This document shows, piece by piece, positions 9,501 through 18,211 of a DNA stretch of 50,179 bases. Position 1 is the first letter of the stretch. Every line of letters begins with the position of its first letter. Origin of the DNA: Succinivibrionaceae bacterium (GTDB lineage Bacteria; Pseudomonadota; Gammaproteobacteria; Enterobacterales; Succinivibrionaceae); the NCBI GenBank assembly GCA_017480795.1, contig JAFURY010000024.1, positions 1 to 50,179 of the forward strand. The letters are read 5' to 3'. The position numbers and the translations under genes are program-made. The notes beneath the pieces were generated by a model, which worked only from the letters and a program-made list of their open reading frames with translations, searched no databases and had not been told where the DNA came from.

Positions 9501-11911
9501 TTGAGAAGGTGACGGCGAAGATTGGCGGGAACGAGGCTGTAAGACGGGCCGACAGCATAGTGGCCATGAGCTCCTTCAGCCGCCAAACCGGAAATGCCAG
9601 GAACACGGATGAGGCTCTTGACCAGGGACTCCGTTCGATCTTCAAGGATCGCAAATCCTTCAGAGGCACGCTTTCGACTCTGTCTCGGAACTTTTCCTGT
9701 CTGCACTTCGAACGCGCCAAGGCGACCGGCGAAGCCCTTTCCAGCTTTGTCGCCTCCAATCGCGGCACGGACGAAGAGATCGGACGCATTTACGGAGTTC
9801 CGTACACCCAGTACGCTCTTAACAAGGCGATACGGCTTGTGGCCTACAACAGCGGCTTCAAGACCCGCGCCGACATGACCTACGCCATCGGCGCCGGCAA
9901 CGGTCGGGGCGGCAAGAGCAGAGACGATCTGGTCCGGGAGTGCGTTTCCGCTCTCCGGGAACAGCTGGACTGCTCCAGAGATGTGGCCGAGCGTCTGGTG
10001 CAGAGGCATCTGAAAACCGACGTCTACATGAATTTCGAATCCGGCACCACCATCGGCCAGAAGATCCGCAGAGTTTTCCGCAAGTTCGCGCATTCCAAGG
10101 TTGGGTCGCTAGTCGGCCGGTTCGGCGCATTTCTGGTGAATCGTCACCACACCAGCGCCTCCATCGCCGAACGCAACGCCGACATTGACAGAAAAGAGGC
10201 GGCAAGACAGCAGCGACAGGCGGTGGCGGAATCCGTTCTGCTGTCCATGGATTCGGGAACGAATCTGATTTACACCAAGGAAAACAAGTTCAAGGTGAGC
10301 GTGGGATTGAAACAGGGAACGGGCGAGGTGCTTGGCAATGCGTTAGGCATTTCCGCCGGCATCGGACTTTCCGCCGAAACCGACTTTCAGATTTCCCGGG
10401 ACGGCCAGAAATTCACCTACGTCATGAGCGCCGCCATCGGCGCGGAGCTGGAGGCCTCGGCGGATCTGGGATTTGTCAAGGCCAGCGCCAGCGTGGACGG
10501 GAAATACCAGCCGGTGTACGTGGTGCAATTTGACGGTCTTGACAAGGCCACAAAATTTCTGAGCAAGGTCCTTGAGGCATCCGTGAAGCTGTCGGATCTC
10601 AGAGAATCCTCGAACATAGAAAGACAGAGCAGATGGACCGTCGGCGCCGACGCCAGCGTAAAGGTCGACGTCGTGCGGGCGGTTGACGTGGCAGGGCTTG
10701 TCAGCGGCGACGGCAAGCAGTCTTCCCTGAAGGCCGACATCAGCGCCGGAGCCGGGATCTCAAGAACCAAAACCCAGGCCTGGGGATCGAACACACGATC
10801 CTTCAGCACCCACAAGGTCGGCTACGCGCGGGCCGGTTTTTCCGCGACCTTCGATGCTCACCAGCTGATGCTCAACAATAACAAGCTGCTGGGCGACAAA
10901 CCGCTGAACAAACTGACGGAGGATGAAAAAAAGGAGAAGGATCAGAAAGAGGCGGAACTCAAAAAACTGGATTCCATGATCAATGTTCTTACCAATCACA
11001 CCAGAGCCTTCAAAGGCTGGGTCAGCAAGCCGACGATCTCGCAGTTCTGGGACCGGAAGTACGGCGTGGCCGAGAACGCGGCATGGAGCAAAATGGACGA
11101 TTTCCAGAAGTACGAGCATGACAAGGGCCGTTTTTTCTCCGAAGCCATCGCCTCCGCCATCGAACAGAACGTGGTGAACGGCGCCATCAAGGATGCCGAC
11201 GGTCTTCTGGACTATGTGGCTTCGAAGATTCCGGTGGTGAACCACAGCAAGGAATTCTATGACGAACTGAAGAAAGGACTCACCCAGACGGCAGGCAACA
11301 TGATTTCCGTCTTCAACGGATCGAATCTGAGGGTGGGCGGGAAATTTTCCCTTGGTTCTGACACGTCGGACTTGGCCACCGTCAGCGCCGATGTCTCCTA
11401 CCGCTTTGACGAAACCAGACGCTACGACACCAATCTCCTGAACAACGATCTGAGATCGGTGGAAATGAAACATGTGGTGCAGCCGGAAACCTCGGGCTCC
11501 GACGACAATATCAAGCAGCACAACATGAAGTTCATGTCGGCCTCCCTGAAGAAGCTGGGCTTTTCAAAGGAGCAGATCGGCAAGGTGATGCGCGCCATGA
11601 AGCATCTTCAGGCCGAATCCACCATAGCCAGCATGGAAATAATCATGAACGGCAGGAAGGAATCTCTGCTTAACATCATGCGCAAGGTGCAAGAGGAGCG
11701 CGACCGCGGCGGACGCAGCGCCGGCGATGTCATCAGCAAGGGGGTGGAGAGCATGAAGAACGAGGATTTCGCCCCGGCGAAGGTTGTTTTCACCACCACG
11801 AAGAAACTGTCCTCCAACAGTCTCAGCCTCGGCGGCGGCACATTTGTGAACGTGGGACTGTCCGTAAACGAATCCGTCAGCAAGAACACGACCTACGAGG
11901 TCGCGTTCTGA
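6515..11911 (+). CDS. Giant putative secreted effector, paralogue A (1798 aa)
   Basis: ATG 6515 follows AAAGGGG at 6502-6508 and matches the paralogue's start (M-T-G-I-N-N). There is no signal peptide. The first 70 residues are polar, rich in Q, N, A and G, and look disordered, as type III secretion signals do. Residues about 75-1070 are mainly helical. A strongly conserved block covers about 1090-1210 (V-P-Y-T-Q-Y-A-L-N-K ... F-R-K-F-A-H-S-K-V-G, basic). About 1258-1440 is beta-rich with alternating hydrophobic residues. Helices follow, then more strands near 1604-1640 and at the end, which closes in Phe. It is about half identical to the next gene by eye. Size and the nearby chaperone-like genes recall AvrE/DspE effectors (about 1800 aa), which form beta-barrel channels in host membranes. 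Homology is not shown, and the function is inference. Confidence 0.75.
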   Translation: MTGINNQQGVHGFNLNDFQVIGAGEPDAGRLSAPGQPAAEGALGEAGADLEVAQDRERNQNQTPSIPMFEKCSLIDRRLASANLNPAQQISLQELYEFASDFVQTRDGIPGGKRFVFSSVDDARILDNFVNRKTKEMAGRLCFRQDNEQNAALKADFERLLDRIMTADYQAAAAEDIKEELSNLADRIKNSVGGDDELARKARSLLDEVKTRYCRIVDNQVQLRHLLGAQKNGEKITFSSPTDAIGIGHLLPSEEDSLESLVSRSGIDNESIAGEIEGGGKNYDRLLADHPEYKSALNEYSSGVLEECRRTLDEVANDIGELGNRAVALRTERQNGQVGQNVQTNDVSFFRSAIESLRTLKDISSRAASQLSADDRQTLLGSGQQPGRISIMIDSLLDRIAESYPQNLPGLNEKISFLKNNHAVLNGLLEAAGYSETVFSRMVGDQAFLPLMSVLSDAAASPGKLRGALGTLSSYFASGDAEAGGMGMLKAVVSSLSLEGRTDAQKAVLEHMTASLEITADASACIGYILYGDAASGANQIFSIEELKEAYHRLCNPDAGLKAFLKKHDGGLSLQTAEQMVLRAAYHLFIAEHPDDEQCRLEFRENQRFKTFMGIVGDAQQNQPKTVNENRYDGFDPITVNLENTKMSAFLFNFNLLMSKTGLMQGVEKIPTVHLTKRLSEAVGVDIEALLDSKPELRDSYQQLELQRQQPDGARKLLAWFQEHQADLAAGLRQTKLHDFQTISAESQRLAHENDRLLKRELLPLKNFMETGSKLGAPAASQITPDEALRIAQKSEGSIGLATLISTLGMLKSGFGVHLPSGGYKGLGAADFTNVARIDNIRAVLSAVPDEERKDPDFKFAFLAYARLKSAHANAVRDANQIRNYELNPAAVTAALQDINLPDVPANELALPGPSLREQLSDFCLMSGRIAARDLEATLSNISLSKNLFKAAGNVFIPDDKTGKEIMKEITGAIGNAVKALKRPGADPNAIMTDLLEKVTAKIGGNEAVRRADSIVAMSSFSRQTGNARNTDEALDQGLRSIFKDRKSFRGTLSTLSRNFSCLHFERAKATGEALSSFVASNRGTDEEIGRIYGVPYTQYALNKAIRLVAYNSGFKTRADMTYAIGAGNGRGGKSRDDLVRECVSALREQLDCSRDVAERLVQRHLKTDVYMNFESGTTIGQKIRRVFRKFAHSKVGSLVGRFGAFLVNRHHTSASIAERNADIDRKEAARQQRQAVAESVLLSMDSGTNLIYTKENKFKVSVGLKQGTGEVLGNALGISAGIGLSAETDFQISRDGQKFTYVMSAAIGAELEASADLGFVKASASVDGKYQPVYVVQFDGLDKATKFLSKVLEASVKLSDLRESSNIERQSRWTVGADASVKVDVVRAVDVAGLVSGDGKQSSLKADISAGAGISRTKTQAWGSNTRSFSTHKVGYARAGFSATFDAHQLMLNNNKLLGDKPLNKLTEDEKKEKDQKEAELKKLDSMINVLTNHTRAFKGWVSKPTISQFWDRKYGVAENAAWSKMDDFQKYEHDKGRFFSEAIASAIEQNVVNGAIKDADGLLDYVASKIPVVNHSKEFYDELKKGLTQTAGNMISVFNGSNLRVGGKFSLGSDTSDLATVSADVSYRFDETRRYDTNLLNNDLRSVEMKHVVQPETSGSDDNIKQHNMKFMSASLKKLGFSKEQIGKVMRAMKHLQAESTIASMEIIMNGRKESLLNIMRKVQEERDRGGRSAGDVISKGVESMKNEDFAPAKVVFTTTKKLSSNSLSLGGGTFVNVGLSVNESVSKNTTYEVAF

Positions 11912-11971
11912 AATCTACAGCCCGCTGAAAACGCGTCCGCCAGCCGTTTGCGACCGAACTGCGGCAACTGG

Positions 11972-11994
11972 CGCCTTCCGGGACGCGGAAGGCG
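11972..11994 (+). terminator. Hairpin after the first giant gene
   Basis: CGCCTTCC (11972-11979) and GGAAGGCG (11987-11994) form a perfect 8-bp stem with a 7-base loop, 61 bases past the stop. The tract after it (CTTTCT, later GTTTTTAT) is only weakly T-rich, so termination may be partial. The rest of the 410-bp gap holds the second promoter block. Confidence 0.4.
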
Positions 11995-12140
11995 ACCTGA
12001 GTCTTTCTGTCCCGGAACTGTTTTTATATTTCCGCCGTTTCCGCGCGCGGCGCTGATTTTGCCGGTCTCGGGAAAGACGCCCGTCGCGGAATTACTCCGG
12101 CCTTCCGAGGCCGTTTCCGTGGCGGTTTTCTCCACGCAAT

Positions 12141-12193
12141 GTAACTTTTGTGATCGATCGTCGTTGCCTGTATAAGGCGATTTCGAATAGGAT
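12141..12193 (+). promoter_or_regulatory. Promoter block of the second giant gene
   Basis: GTAACTTTTGTGAT (12141-12154), 5 bases, GTCGTTG (12160-12166), 21 bases, TAGGAT (12188-12193). The -35 is TTGCCT and the spacer 18. The layout is base-for-base the same as upstream of the first giant gene, giving a leader of about 120 bases. TGTGAT resembles half of a CRP site but the other half is poor. Confidence 0.65.
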
Positions 12194-12321
12194 TGTGCAG
12201 GTTTCCGGCGTTTTCGCCGCTTTCTTTTTGGACTGGAGTGGCCGACGCATGTCGCGGCCGGGAATTTTGACGAATTCAGACTGAAAACATTTCAGACGTT
12301 CTAACGGATTAGGGTAGTATC

Positions 12322-15300
12322 ATGACAGGAATAAACAATCTTGACCCTCAGCGCGGCATTGGCGGTATCGCCGCGCTCGACGACGACAACAACAACCTGG
12401 CCGTCAACAGACAGCCTCAGCAGGCCCAGGCTCAGGCCCAGGTTCAGAACCAGGCCCGGAACGTGCATATCGCCGTTGACAACAACGGCATTCCTGTCCC
12501 TCCTTCCATTGATCAGTTCAGAAAATGCCGCGTCATCGATGATAAGCTCAGCGGCGCGCAACACAATCCTCTTCAGCAGATTTCACTGAAGGAACTTTAC
12601 GATCTGGCCTCCGATTATGCGGTTTCATCCGGCGCGGGCGGAGACGGCCGCAAATACATATTCAAGGATGCCACCGACTCGCGAACCCTGGATCGGTTCG
12701 TGAACGACAAAACCAAGGAGATGGTGGCTCGTCTGTGCTTCGCCGACAATTCACCCGAGTCGGCCCGTCTGAGGAACGACCTTGAAGAGCTTCTTGATCG
12801 CATCATGACGGCCGGGTACGAGTCCGACGAGGCGGCGACGATCAAGGACAAGCTTGAACGGCTCGTCGGTGACATCGGCGCCAGAGTCGGCAACGGCGAC
12901 GAGCTGGCGCGCAAGGCGCAGGATCTGCTGGGCGAGGTCAGAGAAAGGTATTGCAGAATCATCGACAATCAGCAGCAGATCGCAAGGCTTCTGAACCAGA
13001 CCGGCGCAGGAGACAAGATCAGCTTCAAAACACCGGCTGACACCATAGGCATCGGCGCGATGCTGCCGGAGGACGAGGAAAGCGTGTCGAACATGTTTTC
13101 ACTGCCAGGCGTCAGCGGAGACCGTATCGCTCTTGAAATCGAAAGCGGCAATTGCAGTTACGAGCAGCTGCTGGAACGTCATCCCGAATACTCAAGCGCT
13201 CTTTCCCAGTATTCGCAAAATCGCCTTGACGGCTATACGCGCAAGCTTGACGAGATTGACGAGGCCTGCGCGGACGCGGATCTGGCACGGAAGGCTTCGG
13301 AACTCAGAACCGCCAGGGAGGCCGGTCAGGCCGATGATACCGGTTTCTTCAAAACCGTGCTGACGTCGTTGAAGGATTTAAGCGGCATCATGACGAATTC
13401 CCTCAGGGAACTGTCACCGAACGACCGTCAGAAACTCTCCGACAGCGGCAGAATTTCCGGAAAAGTCAACGAACTTCTTGATCTGATAAGACAGAGCTAT
13501 CCTCATGATCTGCCTGGTCTCGACGCCAGGATCGCTTTTCTCAAGGGCAATCACGCCGCGCTTAACGGGTTGCTTGACGCGGTCGGGTATTCTGAAACCA
13601 TCTTCTCCAAGATGGTGGCCGACGATGATTTTCTTAATGTGCTTTCCTCCCTGGCGGACGAAACCCGGACTCCGGAGCAGCTGCGGGGGGATCTGGCAAG
13701 TCTTTCATCCTTTTTCAGAGCCTGCGAGACCGGCAGCGGCATGGGCATGCTGCAGTCCATCGTCTCGTCGCTTCCAGCCGAGGGACGTTCGGAGGCGCAG
13801 AAAACCGCTCTTGAGCATATGTGCGCATCCCTTGAGGTCACCTCCGATGCCGCCGCATGCATCAACTATGTCCTTCACGGCGACGAAAACGCGCATTACG
13901 CCGAAACCTTCAGCCTTGAGGAGCTGAAAAGCGCCTATCACCGTCTCTGCAATCCGGACAGAGACCTTAAAGCGTTTCTGAAGAGATCTGGCGGCGAGGT
14001 AAGTCTCAGAACCGCCGAGCAGCTGGTGCTCAGGGCGGCGTATCACCTTTATGTCGCAGAGAACTGCGAACGGCCGGAGCGCATAGCGGAATTCAGGGAC
14101 AATGCGGATTTCAGAGCCTTCATGGGAATTGTGGCAGGCCAGGACAATCCGGCAGCCAGGCAGGTGAGCGTCAGTCGTTACGACGGCTTTGATCCCGTCA
14201 CGGTAAATATCGACAACACCCAGATGTCCACTTTCCTGTTCAACTTCAACCTGCTGATGAGCAAGAGCGGATTTCTCCAGGGCGCCGAGCGGATCCCCGC
14301 CGTTCATCTCACCAAGCGTCTGAGCGAGGCGGTGGGAGTTGACATCAACGCCATTTTGGACGCTAATCCTCAGCTCAGAGCATCCTACGAGCGACAGGAT
14401 ACCCCAAAGAAGCTGCTGGCATGGTTTCAGGAGCACCAGACCGATCTGGCCGCAGGTCTTCAGAACTCCAGACAGGCCGATTTTCAGTCAATCAGCCACC
14501 AGGCCGAAGTTCTGAAGGAGGCCAACCGCAGTCTGCTGAGAAACGAGCTGACGTTGCTTAGAAGCATGATGAACACCACCGGCAGCGTGGGCTCCGTTTC
14601 GTCGTCCGAAGAGATTTCCACCGATGACGCGCTCAGGATCGGACAGAAGGTTTCCGCCAGCGCGGGCCTTGCAACTTTGATGACCACCATCAGCATGCTC
14701 GGGGCGGGGACTGTTCCCGCGCTGCCTGGCGGCGGCTATCACGGCTTGACCGCGGGAGATTTTCAGGATCTGAGCAGAATTCCTCACATAACCGCAACAT
14801 TGAGGGATGTGCCGATTGAGGAAAAGAGCGGCGAGAACTACAAATTCGCGGTTCTTGCTCTTGCGAAGATGGTATCGGCCCGGGCCGGCAACGTGACCAA
14901 TCCGCAGAACATCATGTCCTGCAGGGTGAACGACAATCTGCTTCGGGGGCTTCTGGTCAGTCTCCGCATTCCCGATCACGTGGGAGATGCGGGCGGCAAC
15001 CGGTTTGTTGTCATGGAGGAGAGCCTGTCGGACCGTATCCACAATTTCTGCCTCAGCGCCGGTTCAATGACCGCCGCCGATCGCGCGGACATTCTAAGTC
15101 ACATTTCTCTGCCGAAGGATTTTTTCAAGCCTGAAAACAATATCTTCATCGCCGACGAAGATGCCGGAAAGGCGGCCATGAAAAAATTCTCCTCCGCCAT
15201 CGCCGAGGCGGTCAAGGCTCTGAGAAGACCGCATGCCAACCAGGGGCAGATTTTCTCCAGACTGCTGCAGAACATCTGCACCAGGGAGCAGCTCGGCGCC

Positions 15301-17652
15301 GCCGGCACCATCCTCGCTCTAAGCGCCTACAGGGATGGTCAGGCCGAACTGCCGAACGTCAACGCGCATCTGATGAATCAGGTTAAATCGCTGTTCAGAA
15401 AAGACCGGCGCTTCAACGCCAGTCTCGAAAGCCTTCAGCTTGGTTTCAACGCGCTTCATTTCGAGCACGCCCAGGCAAGCGGGCGCGCCATGCGGGATTT
15501 CGCGACATTCCGTCGCAATTCCGATGTTGCGGTGGAGAGCATTTACAATGTGCCGTATACCCAGTACGCTCTGAACAAGGTGATCAGGCAGGTTGCCTAC
15601 AACACCGGCTTCAAGACCCGCGCCGACATGACCTACGCCATCGCTTCCGGCGACAGCCGGGGCGGCAAGACCAGCGCCGCCATGGTGAACGAATGCATCG
15701 AAGGGATCCGCAGCCAGCTGAACTGCTCCCGCGACATCGCCGAAAAACTGATTCAGCGGTACCTGAAAACCGATATCCAGATGAAGCCGCTGTCAGGACC
15801 TACCGCCGGCCAGACCATCCGCCGGGTTTTCCGCAAGTTCGCCCATTCAAAGGTCGGCTCATTCTTCGGCAAGGTAGGGGCATATCTGGTGAACCGTCAC
15901 CACTCGGGCGCCACCATCGCCCAGACCAATGCGGCGGTCAGAGCTGAAGATGCCGCTTTGCAGAGACAGAAGGCGGTGGCCGAATCCATTCTTCTTTCCA
16001 TGGATTCGGACACAACCCTGTCATACACCAATGAAAAGCAGTTCAAGCTTTCCGCCGGGGTGAAGGTCGGACCTAAAGGCGCCGTGGGAATCGAGGGCGG
16101 ATTTGCCATCAAGGCCGGGTCCGAATTTGAAATTTCCAGGGACGACAACAGATTCACCTTCGTCATGAGCGCCGCCATCGGCGCCGAGCTGGAGGCCTCG
16201 GTGGACATAGGCTTTGTCAAGGGCGCCGCAAGCGTCAACGGACAGTATCAGCCGGTATATTCGGTTTCCTTCGACGGCCTGGACAAGGCCACCGAATTTC
16301 TCAGCCGGGTTCTTCAGTCCTCGGTCCGCGTTTCGGATCTCAGAGACTCATCGGACATTGAAAAGCGGACGAATCTGTCGGCGGGCGGAGAAGCCAACGT
16401 GGAAGCGGATGTTCTTCAGAGCCTTGAAAAAGCGGGAGTGAAAGGCGTTGAAAACTCGGAAAGCTCGCCGCTGACGGTAAACGCCAACTTCGGCATCGGC
16501 GGCTCCATAACAAGATCCAGGGTTTACGGCACCCAGACCAGAACCTTCGTCACCAACAAGACCGGTTTTTCCAAGGTCGGATTTTCCGCTTCGTTCAGTC
16601 CGCGCAAGCTTGTGCTGAATGAAGGAAAAATGTTCGGAAAGGATGTCGATGACATGTCGGAGGATGAAAAGAAACGCTTCATGGACAGCACTGACAGACT
16701 GGATGTCATCGACAGTTTTGTGCATCTGGCCACCGATCGCAAGAAGGCCTTCGGCGAATGGATCGCCACGCCGGCGGTTGAACAGTTCTATGAGCGAAAA
16801 TACGGCAGAGAGGACGAACTGGCATGGCAGGAAATGGATGATTTCCAGAAATATCAGTTCGACAAAGGCCGTTTCTTTGCCGAAGCCGTAGCCTCTGCGG
16901 TGACGGACAACGTTGTCAACGGCGCCATTGACGATGCCGACAGCTTTTTGAGTTTCGTCGCCTCGAAAATTCCAGTCATAAGCGACACCAAGGAATTCAT
17001 TGAAGACACGAAGAAGAGCCTGACAGAGATGGCGGGGAACCTGATCTCTTCGTTCAACACCTCGAATTTCAGAATGAGCGGAAATCTCTCTCTGGGCGCG
17101 GACTCCACCAACGCGATCAGTCTTGAGGCTGGAGCGACCTACTCCTTCGACGAAACCAGAAGCTATGATACCAATCTGCTGAACAACGAACTGAAAAAGG
17201 TCGAAATGAGCTACAAGATCGAGCCGGAAACCTCGGGAGACGCAAACAACATCAGAAACAACAATCTGAAATTCATTTCCTCGGCCATGAAAAAACTGAA
17301 CTTCTCCGAAGAGCAGATCGCTCAGGTGACCAAGAAGCTCAGAAGCATTCAGGACTCATCGGTTATCAAGGAGATGGAAATCGTCATGAACGGCAGAAAG
17401 GAATCCCTGGTGAAAATCATGGAGAGAGTCAGCCGGGAAAAACGCGCCGGAAACAGCGATTCCGGCAGCATCATCAGCTCCGGGGTCAGCGGCATGAAAA
17501 ACGAGGATTTTGTTCCGGGGAAGATTGTTTTCACCGTTACTGAAAATCTTTCCTCGTCCAGCGTTTCGATCGGCGGAGGCGCCTTTGTGAAAGTCGGCGT
17601 TTCATCAAACGAAACGGTAAATCAGAACAAGACCTACGAGGTGGTTTTCTAA
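12322..17652 (+). CDS. Giant putative secreted effector, paralogue B (1776 aa)
   Basis: ATG 12322 has AGGG at 12311-12314. It parallels paralogue A from end to end. A disordered N-terminus has a Q/A repeat (Q-A-Q-A-Q-A-Q-V-Q). A long helical body runs to about residue 1050. The conserved V-P-Y-T-Q-Y-A-L-N-K to H-S-K-V-G block lies at about 1075-1180. Beta-rich stretches lie at about 1238-1420, near 1585-1620 and over the last 45 residues, ending V-V-F. No transmembrane helix or signal peptide is seen, so export would need a specialised system. A chaperone-like gene starts 79 bases after the stop and probably shares the transcript. Divergence is spread evenly with both frames intact, so both copies look selected. 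The AvrE/DspE-like role rests on architecture only; an adhesin or intracellular structural protein remains possible. Confidence 0.75.
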   Translation: MTGINNLDPQRGIGGIAALDDDNNNLAVNRQPQQAQAQAQVQNQARNVHIAVDNNGIPVPPSIDQFRKCRVIDDKLSGAQHNPLQQISLKELYDLASDYAVSSGAGGDGRKYIFKDATDSRTLDRFVNDKTKEMVARLCFADNSPESARLRNDLEELLDRIMTAGYESDEAATIKDKLERLVGDIGARVGNGDELARKAQDLLGEVRERYCRIIDNQQQIARLLNQTGAGDKISFKTPADTIGIGAMLPEDEESVSNMFSLPGVSGDRIALEIESGNCSYEQLLERHPEYSSALSQYSQNRLDGYTRKLDEIDEACADADLARKASELRTAREAGQADDTGFFKTVLTSLKDLSGIMTNSLRELSPNDRQKLSDSGRISGKVNELLDLIRQSYPHDLPGLDARIAFLKGNHAALNGLLDAVGYSETIFSKMVADDDFLNVLSSLADETRTPEQLRGDLASLSSFFRACETGSGMGMLQSIVSSLPAEGRSEAQKTALEHMCASLEVTSDAAACINYVLHGDENAHYAETFSLEELKSAYHRLCNPDRDLKAFLKRSGGEVSLRTAEQLVLRAAYHLYVAENCERPERIAEFRDNADFRAFMGIVAGQDNPAARQVSVSRYDGFDPVTVNIDNTQMSTFLFNFNLLMSKSGFLQGAERIPAVHLTKRLSEAVGVDINAILDANPQLRASYERQDTPKKLLAWFQEHQTDLAAGLQNSRQADFQSISHQAEVLKEANRSLLRNELTLLRSMMNTTGSVGSVSSSEEISTDDALRIGQKVSASAGLATLMTTISMLGAGTVPALPGGGYHGLTAGDFQDLSRIPHITATLRDVPIEEKSGENYKFAVLALAKMVSARAGNVTNPQNIMSCRVNDNLLRGLLVSLRIPDHVGDAGGNRFVVMEESLSDRIHNFCLSAGSMTAADRADILSHISLPKDFFKPENNIFIADEDAGKAAMKKFSSAIAEAVKALRRPHANQGQIFSRLLQNICTREQLGAAGTILALSAYRDGQAELPNVNAHLMNQVKSLFRKDRRFNASLESLQLGFNALHFEHAQASGRAMRDFATFRRNSDVAVESIYNVPYTQYALNKVIRQVAYNTGFKTRADMTYAIASGDSRGGKTSAAMVNECIEGIRSQLNCSRDIAEKLIQRYLKTDIQMKPLSGPTAGQTIRRVFRKFAHSKVGSFFGKVGAYLVNRHHSGATIAQTNAAVRAEDAALQRQKAVAESILLSMDSDTTLSYTNEKQFKLSAGVKVGPKGAVGIEGGFAIKAGSEFEISRDDNRFTFVMSAAIGAELEASVDIGFVKGAASVNGQYQPVYSVSFDGLDKATEFLSRVLQSSVRVSDLRDSSDIEKRTNLSAGGEANVEADVLQSLEKAGVKGVENSESSPLTVNANFGIGGSITRSRVYGTQTRTFVTNKTGFSKVGFSASFSPRKLVLNEGKMFGKDVDDMSEDEKKRFMDSTDRLDVIDSFVHLATDRKKAFGEWIATPAVEQFYERKYGREDELAWQEMDDFQKYQFDKGRFFAEAVASAVTDNVVNGAIDDADSFLSFVASKIPVISDTKEFIEDTKKSLTEMAGNLISSFNTSNFRMSGNLSLGADSTNAISLEAGATYSFDETRSYDTNLLNNELKKVEMSYKIEPETSGDANNIRNNNLKFISSAMKKLNFSEEQIAQVTKKLRSIQDSSVIKEMEIVMNGRKESLVKIMERVSREKRAGNSDSGSIISSGVSGMKNEDFVPGKIVFTVTENLSSSSVSIGGGAFVKVGVSSNETVNQNKTYEVVF

Positions 17653-17731
17653 GCCGGCATGGCCTGGCGATCTGGCCTCCGCCGTCCTTTCCATGTGCGG
17701 CGGAGATTTCGGTATGGTTTTTGGGGGACTT

Positions 17732-18211
17732 ATGGACAGCGCGCTGAATGAAATCAATGAGGCACTTGAGCAGCTTTCGAGCCACGGCTTTCACGCCATG
17801 CGCGGAACGAAAGAGGATTTCTGTCTTCCCGCCATCGGCTACAGCTGCGTCGGCGTCAGCTATGACAGCGCGCTGCACTCTCTTTTCTGCCGGTGCGACA
17901 CCAGCCTTAAGGCCGATGATGACGATGACGTGATACTCGCTCTTGAAATCAATCACGGCTCGGTGCTGAGTTCTGAAAACAGGCTGTTCATAAGTTCCCT
18001 GGATGACAGGACGGTCTGGCTTGGACGGAGCGTGGCGGTTGCCGATCTTCAGGTGTTTCAGATCAGGCAACGGCTGCTGGATTTTGTTGATTCGGTGGTG
18101 TTTGACCGCAGGAGGATCGACGATTACCTTGCAGGCCGCCCGGAAGGCGGCGATATGCCGGCCGAATTTGCCCCTTCGGGGCAGGAGCCGCTTATTTATC
18201 TCAGCGTCTGA
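17732..18211 (+). CDS. Putative class I type III secretion chaperone (CesT/DspF-like)
   Basis: A 159-residue acidic protein. ATG 17732 is chosen because GGGGGA lies at 17723-17728; an ATG 39 bases upstream lacks a ribosome site. The order of predicted elements is N-terminal helix (N-E-I-N-E-A-L-E-Q-L), paired strands ending D-V-I-L-A-L-E-I-N-H-G, a strand pair around R-L-F-I-S-S-L-D-D-R-T-V-W-L-G and a long C-terminal helix (D-L-Q-V-F-Q-I-R-Q-R-L-L-D-F-V). This is the class I secretion-chaperone plan, in which small acidic dimers bind an effector's N-terminus. It sits directly behind giant gene B, as dspF and avrF sit by dspE and avrE. Sequence likeness is weak, as usual for these chaperones, so the call rests on fold pattern plus context. 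Confidence 0.55.
   Translation: MDSALNEINEALEQLSSHGFHAMRGTKEDFCLPAIGYSCVGVSYDSALHSLFCRCDTSLKADDDDDVILALEINHGSVLSSENRLFISSLDDRTVWLGRSVAVADLQVFQIRQRLLDFVDSVVFDRRRIDDYLAGRPEGGDMPAEFAPSGQEPLIYLSV

Noticed and set aside
8930..10093. 387-codon open frame antisense to the first giant gene
   Set aside because: Its composition is that of a shadow frame, there is no ribosome site or family likeness, and the plus-strand frame is conserved in the paralogue.
10288..11911. Autotransporter or outer-membrane barrel reading of the giant's C-terminus because it ends in Phe
   Set aside because: There is no signal peptide, and the beta stretches are separated by long helical segments, unlike a type V translocator.
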